Shown here: piece after piece, positions 1 through 5,262 of the stretch | Layout: every line of letters begins with the position of its first letter | Position numbering within the stretch: position 1 is the stretch's first letter | Assembly (NCBI GenBank): GCA_023255165.1 | Contig: JALRJD010000105.1 | Location: forward strand, 1-6,403 | DNA from: Porticoccaceae bacterium | GTDB taxonomy: Bacteria > Pseudomonadota > Gammaproteobacteria > Pseudomonadales > Porticoccaceae | DNA: 6,403 nucleotides | Direction of reading: 5' to 3' | Program-made: the position numbers and the translations under genes | The notes under the pieces: generated by a model | The model's database searches: none | Told to the model about the DNA's origin: nothing | The model's input: only the letters and a program-made list of their open reading frames with translations

Positions 1-109
1 CGCCTGTGATGGTCACCTCGGTCATGTGTTTGAAGGTGAGGGGTTTACCGCGAAAAATATTCGCCATTGTGTTAATTCGATCTCGATGAAGTTTATTGCT
101 GACGACTGA
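1..109 (+). CDS. msrB: Peptide-methionine (R)-S-oxide reductase MsrB, 3' end only
   Basis: This is the C-terminal fragment of MsrB, which uses a catalytic cysteine to reduce the R epimer of methionine sulfoxide in oxidised proteins. Reading from base 2, the frame gives CDGHLGHVFEGEGFTAKN, then IRHCVNSISMKFIADD, then TGA at 107-109. Two hallmarks are visible. CDGHLGHVF carries the last cysteine of the second zinc-binding CxxC pair. RHCVNSISMKF carries the catalytic cysteine in the family's R-(Y/H)-C-V-N-S context. The family is usually about 130-150 residues, so roughly the first three quarters lie outside the window. The protein ends soon after the catalytic motif, as is normal. An overlapping minus-strand frame starting at base 67 is a shadow of this gene. 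Confidence 0.93.
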   Translation, partial: ACDGHLGHVFEGEGFTAKNIRHCVNSISMKFIADD

Positions 110-212
110 TGCAGCCTGATCGTCTGGCGCGCCGAGTGTCGTTCACAGCATTTACGGGTTTTGCCGGAATAGCTTTTAGGGCTGAATTCCTGTAGGCTGC
201 GCGCCTTTCAAC

Positions 213-244
213 CAGGGCTGCTGCGACCCGTCAGGGCTGCCGCG
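213..244. repeat. Short imperfect direct repeat upstream of rhlE
   Basis: CAGGGCTGCTGCG at 213-225 recurs as CAGGGCTGCCGCG at 232-244, matching at 12 of 13 positions with a 19-bp period. It sits in the 165-bp gap between msrB and the helicase, about 30-60 bp before the helicase start. It could be part of the promoter or leader, or a chance duplication. I could not assign a convincing sigma-70 promoter or a terminator for msrB in this gap. Confidence 0.35.
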
Positions 245-274
245 CTGGCATACCCACTCGCAAAAAGACACTCT

Positions 275-1777
275 ATGACCTTTCAAGACCTGGGCCTTTC
301 AGCCCCGATTCTCAAAGCCGTTGCCGCACAGGGCTACGACACGCCATCGCCAATTCAGGCCCAGGCCATCCCCGCCGTTCTCGCTGGCCGTGATGTGATG
401 GCCGCGGCGCAAACCGGCACCGGCAAGACCGCGGGTTTTACCCTGCCGATACTCGAGCGACTGGCCCCTGGCCGCCGCGCTCAGCCCAACCAGGTGCGCA
501 CATTAATTCTGACGCCAACCCGTGAGCTGGCCGCCCAGGTGGGTGAAAGTGTGGCCACTTACAGCAAACATCTGTCGCTGACTTCCGCGGTGGTGTTTGG
601 CGGTGTAAAAATCAATCCGCAGATGATGAAGTTGCGCCGCGGCGTCGATATTCTGGTTGCCACACCTGGACGATTGATGGATCTTTACAGCCAAAACGCG
701 GTGAAATTCACCTACCTCGAAGTGCTGGTGCTGGATGAAGCCGACCGCATGCTGGATATGGGTTTTATTCACGATATCAAGCGTATTATCGGCCTGCTGC
801 CCAAACGCCGTCAGAACCTGATGTTCTCGGCGACCTTCTCTGACGATATTCGCAAGCTGGCCAAAGGGCTGGTTAGCAACCCGGTTGAAATTTCGGTTAC
901 CCCTCGCAATGCCGCCGCCACCACAGTGACTCAGTCGGTTTACACAGTGGATAAAAAGCAAAAGGCCGCCGTGCTGACACGCCTGATTCACGACAATGGC
1001 TGGCGCCAGGCACTGGTGTTTACCAAAACCAAACATGGCGCCAACAAATTGACCAAGCAGCTGGACGCCGAGGGTATTGTTTCCGCAGCGATTCACGGCA
1101 ATAAAAGCCAGGGTGCTCGCACCAGGGCGCTGGCTGATTTTAAAGCCGGTGAGGTGCGCATTCTGGTTGCCACCGATATCGCTGCGCGGGGCCTGGATAT
1201 TGAGCAGTTGCCCCAGGTGGTCAATTTTGATTTGCCCAATGTCGCTGAAGACTATGTTCACCGTATTGGTCGAACCGGTCGCGCCGGCGCAACTGGCACA
1301 GCGATCTCGCTTGTCAGTGCTGATGAAGTCGATTTGCTCTCGGATATTGAACGACTGATACAACAGCTGTTGCCGCGGGAAGTGATGGACGGTTTTGAGC
1401 CGGTTCACGATGTGCCGGAAACCACCCTCGACCGCCCGGTTAAGTCGCGCAAAGCGCGCAGGCCCTTGAATAGCGAGACCAATAGCAGAGGCAATAGCAG
1501 ACCGGATCCCAAGAAAAAACGCAGCAGTGGTTATTCCCACGGCCCCCAGCCCGGCGCCAAGCGCAGAGGGTCTGGCAATCAGTCTGGTAATAGCTCACAT
1601 AATAGCTCAGGTAATAAATCGGGTAATCGTTCAGGCGCCAGCTCAGGCAATAGTTCAGGTAACCAATCGGGTAAGTCATCCGGCAATTCATCCGGCAATT
1701 CAGCGCCCAAGCCATACGGCAATCGATCGGGCGCACGCAGCAGCGGTCGTCCTCCGCAGCGCAACTCGCGCGGCTAA
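275..1777 (+). CDS. rhlE: ATP-dependent DEAD-box RNA helicase, RhlE type
   Basis: This is a cytoplasmic ATP-dependent RNA helicase of the RhlE group, which remodels RNA duplexes in ribosome assembly and RNA turnover. All core motifs are present and intact: the Q motif (F3 with Pro-Ile-Gln at 26-28), motif I AQTGTGKT (45-52), Ia PTREL (81-85), GG (109-110), Ib TPGR (130-133), II DEAD (154-157), III SAT (185-187), V ATDIAARGLD (299-308) and VI HRIGRTGR (329-336). The core ends near residue 375. A basic stretch follows (about 387-432, with clusters SRKARR and KKKR), then a Ser/Gly/Asn repeat tail to residue 500, probably disordered and RNA-contacting. The start MTFQDLGLS fits RhlE N-termini, but the ribosome-binding site is weak (AAAGA at 264-268). 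It lies downstream of msrB with no obvious functional link. RhlE is favoured over SrmB or DbpA because of the FxxLGLS opening and the gap-free core, but paralogue assignment is by resemblance. Confidence 0.93.
   Translation: MTFQDLGLSAPILKAVAAQGYDTPSPIQAQAIPAVLAGRDVMAAAQTGTGKTAGFTLPILERLAPGRRAQPNQVRTLILTPTRELAAQVGESVATYSKHLSLTSAVVFGGVKINPQMMKLRRGVDILVATPGRLMDLYSQNAVKFTYLEVLVLDEADRMLDMGFIHDIKRIIGLLPKRRQNLMFSATFSDDIRKLAKGLVSNPVEISVTPRNAAATTVTQSVYTVDKKQKAAVLTRLIHDNGWRQALVFTKTKHGANKLTKQLDAEGIVSAAIHGNKSQGARTRALADFKAGEVRILVATDIAARGLDIEQLPQVVNFDLPNVAEDYVHRIGRTGRAGATGTAISLVSADEVDLLSDIERLIQQLLPREVMDGFEPVHDVPETTLDRPVKSRKARRPLNSETNSRGNSRPDPKKKRSSGYSHGPQPGAKRRGSGNQSGNSSHNSSGNKSGNRSGASSGNSSGNQSGKSSGNSSGNSAPKPYGNRSGARSSGRPPQRNSRG
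1571..1702 (+). repeat. Low-complexity Ser/Gly/Asn codon repeat in the rhlE tail
   Basis: In-frame degenerate repeats encode SGN, SSGN and related units (residues 433-476 of the helicase), built on a period of 9-12 bases such as AGCTCAGGTAAT. Most copies have drifted at synonymous positions. The last two are an exact 12-bp tandem, TCATCCGGCAAT at 1676-1687 and 1688-1699. The pattern suggests growth by replication slippage followed by decay under protein-level selection for a flexible polar tail. Arg or Lys residues are interspersed among the repeats. Confidence 0.85.
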
Positions 1778-1791
1778 AATCGGTCCTCGCA

Positions 1792-1830
1792 ACCGCAGCG
1801 CCTGGACCTGGCTGCGGTGCTGCCCGTTTT
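1792..1830 (+). terminator. Possible hairpin terminator after rhlE
   Basis: ACCGCAGC (1792-1799) and GCTGCGGT (1811-1818) form a perfect 8-bp stem with an 11-base loop, beginning 15 bases after the rhlE stop codon. The T-run (TTTT, 1827-1830) starts eight bases after the stem rather than directly beside it, so this is not a textbook intrinsic terminator. It could be a weak terminator or a 3'-end stabilising hairpin. Confidence 0.4.
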
Positions 1831-1881
1831 AGGCCAGTTAGAAAACCGCCAGCCAACATTACAATCAATTTGAGAATTTAA

Positions 1882-3447
1882 ATGTTTGAACTTCGCGCCA
1901 GTCGAGTTATCTCCTATCGAAATGATCTGCTTTCGGGTCTCACTGTGGCTCTGGCGCTGGTGCCCGAGGCGGTGGCTTTTGCCTTTGTCGCCGGTGTGGC
2001 GCCGCTGGTGGGACTCTATGCCGCCTTTATGGTCGGGCTGATCACAGCCTGTATCGGCGGTCGTCCGGGAATGATCTCTGGCGCCACCGGTGCTCTGGCT
2101 GTGGTGATGGTCACGCTGGTTGCCGATCACGGCGTCGAGTACCTGTTTATGACCGTGGTGTTGATGGGCATTTTGCAGATTCTTGCCGGCGCTTTAAAAC
2201 TCGGCAAGTTTATTCGCATGGTTCCGCACCCGGTGATGTTGGGGTTTGTTAATGGTTTGGCAATCGTGATTTTTCTCGCCCAGCTGAGCCAGTTTGGTGT
2301 CGCCGGAGAGCCGGGTTGGTTGGCGGGCACCGGCATGGAAGGCTCGATTATCGATGTGGCCTGGATGAGCGGCGAAACGCTCTATACCTTGCTCGGCCTG
2401 GTGTTTCTGACCATGGCGATCATTCATTTTCTACCGCGTTTGACCAAAGCGCTGCCTTCATCGCTGGTGGCGATCGTCACTGTGACCCTGATTGTGATCG
2501 CGCTGGAAGTGGATACCAAAGTGGTCGGTGATGTTGCCTCGATCGCCGGCGGCCTGCCCACTTTCCATATTCCCGCGGTGCCATTCAATCTTGAAACCCT
2601 GGGCATTATTTTGCCCTATGCGATTATTCTCGCCGCCATCGGATTAATTGAATCGCTGCTGACCCTGCGGCTGATTGACGAAATCACTGAAACCCGCGGC
2701 CGCGGCAATCGCGAATGTGTCGGGCAGGGCATCGCCAACACGGTGACCGGTCTGTTTGGTGGTATGGGTGGCTGCGCGATGATTGGCCAGAGCATGATCA
2801 ATGTCAACTCCGGTGGCCGCGGTCGCCTCTCGGGCATTACTGCGGCACTGAGTTTGCTGGTATTTATTCTGGTCGGATCACCGCTAATTGAAAAAATCCC
2901 GCTGGCGGCGCTGATCGGGGTGATGTTTATTGTTGTGATCGGCACCTTTGAGTGGAGTAGCTTTCGCATTATGGGCAAAGTGCCGCGCAGCGATGCGCTA
3001 ATTCTGGTGCTGGTCTCCGGCGTGACGGTGGCGACGGATCTGGCGGTCGCGGTGGTGGTGGGTGTGATTGTCTCGGCGCTGGTATTTGCCTGGGAGCACG
3101 CCAAATATATTCGTATCGAAGCGCGGGAAGATCACAAAGGCTCGACTGTCTACGCGGTAACCGGGCCATTGTTTTTTGGTTCTGTGCTCTCGTTTCTTGA
3201 GCGCTTTGACCCGCAGCAGGACAACGATGATGTGGTAATCGACTTCGCCCGTTCCCGGGTGGCCGATCACTCCGGTCTGGAAGCTATCGATACCCTTGCC
3301 GAGCGCTACCTGAATGCCGGCAAGACACTGCACCTGGTGCACCTCAGCGATGAATGTCGCAAGCTGTTAAAGAAAGCGGGCAATCTGGTTGAGGTCAATG
3401 TGATCGAAGATCCCAAATACTTTGTCGCGGAAGATAGCCTTGGTTGA
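1882..3447 (+). CDS. SulP-family inorganic anion transporter with STAS domain
   Basis: This is an inner-membrane secondary transporter of the SulP/SLC26 family, whose members move sulfate, bicarbonate, dicarboxylates or other anions, often with H+ or Na+. The 521-residue protein has a hydrophobic domain (about 15-405) made of many membrane segments, including the family N-terminal pattern GLTVALALVPEAVAFAF (19-35). The conserved cytoplasmic-side signature GGMGGCAMIGQ (293-303) is followed by INVNSGGRGRLSG. A cytoplasmic STAS domain follows (about 410-515), with the DHSGLEAID segment (462-470) typical of bacterial SulP proteins. Length and order are normal and nothing looks broken. The start is supported by GAG at 1872-1874, seven bases before ATG. 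The substrate cannot be read from the sequence: the gene has no sulfate-assimilation or carbonic-anhydrase neighbour. It is convergent with the regulator downstream. Confidence 0.92.
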   Translation: MFELRASRVISYRNDLLSGLTVALALVPEAVAFAFVAGVAPLVGLYAAFMVGLITACIGGRPGMISGATGALAVVMVTLVADHGVEYLFMTVVLMGILQILAGALKLGKFIRMVPHPVMLGFVNGLAIVIFLAQLSQFGVAGEPGWLAGTGMEGSIIDVAWMSGETLYTLLGLVFLTMAIIHFLPRLTKALPSSLVAIVTVTLIVIALEVDTKVVGDVASIAGGLPTFHIPAVPFNLETLGIILPYAIILAAIGLIESLLTLRLIDEITETRGRGNRECVGQGIANTVTGLFGGMGGCAMIGQSMINVNSGGRGRLSGITAALSLLVFILVGSPLIEKIPLAALIGVMFIVVIGTFEWSSFRIMGKVPRSDALILVLVSGVTVATDLAVAVVVGVIVSALVFAWEHAKYIRIEAREDHKGSTVYAVTGPLFFGSVLSFLERFDPQQDNDDVVIDFARSRVADHSGLEAIDTLAERYLNAGKTLHLVHLSDECRKLLKKAGNLVEVNVIEDPKYFVAEDSLG

Positions 3448-3451
3448 TGGT

Positions 3452-3474
3452 GCTGGCCGGTACTACTGGCTAGT
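3452..3474. terminator. Short hairpin at the convergent gene junction
   Basis: GCTGGCCGGT (3452-3461) can pair with ACTGGCTAGT (3465-3474) around a three-base loop, using several G-U pairs when read on the + strand. It begins five bases after the transporter stop and includes the stop codon of the opposing regulator (3463-3465). There is no T-run on either side, so intrinsic termination in either direction is doubtful. It may simply mark the place where the two convergent transcripts end. Confidence 0.25.
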
Positions 3475-4035
3475 CACTACCAGATAGCAGATCAGCTCTT
3501 TTTTACCGCAGTTTTCAATGGCATGGGGCAGGTCAGCGCGATAATGCGCCGAGTCGCCTTCGTTTAATTCTGTGCTGTTCTCCCCTGATACAACTCTGCC
3601 GCGACCGCTGGTAATGGTCAGTAACTCTTTGGTGCCCTCGTAGTGGGGTGCGCTGGTGAGGCTGGCTCCCGGCGCGATGCGCAGCTCATAAAACTCGATA
3701 TTCTTTTCCATATGCAGCGGCGACAGAGTGCGAATCTGGCACTCCTGATCGGTGCGGAATAAATTGCTCTTGTCCTTGCCGTGAACCACTTCGATGGTCG
3801 ATGACTGCCAGGCCTGATCCACCAACTCGCCGATACTCAGCCCAAATGCCTGGGCGATGCGAAAGGTAACGGTCAGGGTTGGGTTGGCCTGACCGCGTTC
3901 AATCTGACTTAACATGGATCGACTGACGCCAGAGGCGGCGGCCAGCTGGTCGAGTGTCAGTTTGTTTTTCTTGCGCAGCGCGGTCACTCTGGTGCAGAGC
4001 GCGTGGCTGGCAGGGTCACTTTCCTGATGACTCAT
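3463..4035 (-). CDS. XRE-family transcription regulator with C-terminal cupin domain
   Basis: This is a predicted DNA-binding regulator of 190 residues, typical for the two-domain XRE/cupin group (PuuR-like architecture). The N-terminal helix-turn-helix spans about residues 13-70. It contains LTLDQLAAASGVSRSMLSQI, with recognition helix SRSMLSQIERGQANPTL (38-54). The C-terminal cupin barrel spans about 115-188 and retains H131, E137 and the PH-xxx-N pattern (P170, H171, N175). The first cupin motif reads HYE rather than HxH, so metal binding is uncertain. Such cupins usually sense a small molecule. The gene is divergent from tdh-kbl across 145 bp, which suggests that it controls them and perhaps itself. 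The ligand could be threonine, glycine or 2-amino-3-ketobutyrate, but that is inference only. The ATG is the first in-frame start. GGGAG lies 12 bases upstream of it, a rather long spacing. Confidence 0.9.
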   Translation of the reverse strand: MSHQESDPASHALCTRVTALRKKNKLTLDQLAAASGVSRSMLSQIERGQANPTLTVTFRIAQAFGLSIGELVDQAWQSSTIEVVHGKDKSNLFRTDQECQIRTLSPLHMEKNIEFYELRIAPGASLTSAPHYEGTKELLTITSGRGRVVSGENSTELNEGDSAHYRADLPHAIENCGKKELICYLVVTSQ

Positions 4036-4070
4036 AATGCTGGGTCACTCCCATTGCAAATAAAAATTTA

Positions 4071-4096
4071 ATATACAGGATTTTTATCTTGCATAT
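4071..4096. promoter_or_regulatory. Candidate operator 1, regulator-proximal inverted repeat
   Basis: The arms ATATACAGGAT (4071-4081) and ATCTTGCATAT (4086-4096) match as an inverted repeat at 9 of 11 positions around a TTTT centre. The centre lies about 48 bp before the regulator start codon. The right arm TCTTGCATA is identical to that of the second site. TTGCAT (4089-4094) also sits 17 bp before TACGAT (4112-4117), a weak possible -35/-10 pair reading toward tdh that this site would overlap. It is a plausible binding site for the adjacent XRE/cupin protein, without direct proof. Confidence 0.5.
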
Positions 4097-4128
4097 CGGA
4101 AATATTATTTCTACGATTGAAGTTCCAG

Positions 4129-4153
4129 TATACAAGAACAAATTTCTTGCATA
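4129..4153. promoter_or_regulatory. Candidate operator 2, tdh-proximal inverted repeat
   Basis: TATACAAGAA (4129-4138) and TTCTTGCATA (4144-4153) match as an inverted repeat at 9 of 10 positions around a five-base centre. The centre lies about 40 bp before the tdh start codon. Compared with site 1, the left nine-base arm differs at one position and the right arm is identical. The inner spacing differs by one base (6 versus 7 between the nine-base arms). Read toward the regulator, TATACT (4132-4127) resembles a -10 box but has no good -35 partner. Confidence 0.55.
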
Positions 4154-4180
4154 GTAAACAATAATCAGGGAAATAGCACC

Positions 4181-5206
4181 ATGAAAGCATTGGTAAAAAG
4201 GAATTCCGGCGTTGGCCTCTGGCTTGAGGATGTGCCAGCACCGACGATTGGCATCAACGATGTGTTGATCAAGGTTAAGCGCACGGCGATCTGTGGCACC
4301 GATATGCATATCTACAATTGGGACAGTTGGGCCCAGGAAACCATCCCGGTGCCCATGGTGGTTGGCCATGAATTTGTCGGTGAGATTGTCGAGGTCGGTT
4401 CCAACGTCAATGATTTTCGTCCCGGCCAGATCGTTTCGGGTGAGGGCCATGTGGTCTGCGGCCGCTGCCGCAACTGTCTGGCGGGCCGGCGCCATCTCTG
4501 TGCTCATACCAGTGGCGTAGGGGTCGATCGCGCCGGCGCCTTTGCTGAATATGTGGCGCTGCCCATGTCCAATGTCTGGGAGCACCGACCCAATATCGAC
4601 CTGGATATCGCCGCGCTGTTTGATCCGCTGGGCAATGCGGTGCACACCGCGCTGCAATACGATCTGCTCGGTGAGGATGTATTGATCACCGGTGCCGGGC
4701 CGATTGGTGCCATGGCTGCCGCGGTCTGTCGCCATGCGGGTGCGCGCCATGTGGTGATCACCGATATTAATCCTCAGCGGCTGCAGTTGGCCAAGCGACT
4801 CGGCGCCACCTGCACGGTGGATGTGCGCAGTGAAAATCTCGCCGATGTACAGCGCAAATTAGGGCTCTCCGAGGGCTTTGATGTGGGGCTGGAAATGTCG
4901 GGAAACCCGCAGGCCTTTCGCGATCTGTTGGCCAATATGTGCCACGGTGGCAAGGTCGCGATTCTTGGAATTCCGGCTCAGGAGATGGCCATCGACTGGA
5001 GTGTGGTGATCTTTAACATGCTGACACTCAAAGGTATTTATGGCCGTGAGATGTATGAAACCTGGTACAAGATGTCGGTGCTGATAGACAGCGGTCTGGA
5101 TATCTCAGCGGTGATTACCCATCGCCTGCATCACACTGATTTTCAGCAGGGCTTCGATGCCATGAACGCCGGCGCGGCGAGCAAGGTAATTTTAAATTGG
5201 GATTAA
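4181..5206 (+). CDS. tdh: L-threonine 3-dehydrogenase (NAD+, zinc-dependent)
   Basis: This cytoplasmic medium-chain dehydrogenase oxidises L-threonine to 2-amino-3-ketobutyrate with NAD+, the first step of threonine breakdown to glycine. The 341-residue length equals that of the E. coli enzyme. Visible features are ICGTDMHIYNWD (37-48) with catalytic-zinc Cys38, GHE (62-64) with His63 and Glu64, and H90 in SGEGH. The structural zinc cysteines are at 93, 96, 99 and 107. The Rossmann motif is GAGPIG (171-176), with acidic D195 at the end of the next strand for NAD+ binding. GFDVGLEMSG (232-241) and KGIYGREMYETWYKM (284-298) are characteristic of true threonine dehydrogenase within the sorbitol/alcohol dehydrogenase superfamily. 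AGGGA (4167-4171) is a reasonable ribosome-binding site nine bases upstream. The gene is first in the operon with kbl, the reverse of the kbl-tdh order in E. coli. Confidence 0.97.
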   Translation: MKALVKRNSGVGLWLEDVPAPTIGINDVLIKVKRTAICGTDMHIYNWDSWAQETIPVPMVVGHEFVGEIVEVGSNVNDFRPGQIVSGEGHVVCGRCRNCLAGRRHLCAHTSGVGVDRAGAFAEYVALPMSNVWEHRPNIDLDIAALFDPLGNAVHTALQYDLLGEDVLITGAGPIGAMAAAVCRHAGARHVVITDINPQRLQLAKRLGATCTVDVRSENLADVQRKLGLSEGFDVGLEMSGNPQAFRDLLANMCHGGKVAILGIPAQEMAIDWSVVIFNMLTLKGIYGREMYETWYKMSVLIDSGLDISAVITHRLHHTDFQQGFDAMNAGAASKVILNWD

Positions 5207-5262
5207 ACGGGCGCTTTTTTAAGACCCAGGGCAGAAGCCAAAAGCCAAACAGGAGTGAATCG

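Noticed and set aside
1..67. Minus-strand reading frame beginning with ATG at base 67 and running off the left edge
   Set aside because: The + strand in the same place encodes an unmistakable MsrB C-terminus, and the minus frame has no good ribosome-binding site.
503..1540. A 345-codon open frame on the minus strand inside rhlE
   Set aside because: It lies entirely antisense to the conserved helicase core, its translation shows no recognisable domain, and such frames are common opposite GC-rich genes.
1571..1702. CRISPR-like or tandem-repeat array in the helicase tail
   Set aside because: The repeats are short, in frame, degenerate at codon third positions and have no unique spacers, so they are a coding low-complexity tract.
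4036..4180. Definite sigma-70 promoters for tdh and for the regulator
   Set aside because: Several -10-like hexamers occur because the region is AT-rich, but apart from one weak pair (TTGCAT/TACGAT, noted with operator 1) none has a fitting -35 partner at 16-18 bp.
4016..4750. A 244-codon minus-strand open frame crossing the regulator start, the intergenic region and part of tdh
   Set aside because: It overlaps two well-supported genes and the AT-rich regulatory gap, and its translation resembles no protein family.
5207..5262. Terminator between tdh and kbl, suggested by the T-run at about 5215-5220
   Set aside because: No adequate GC-rich stem precedes the T-run, and the two genes form a consecutive pathway with a strong ribosome-binding site for kbl.
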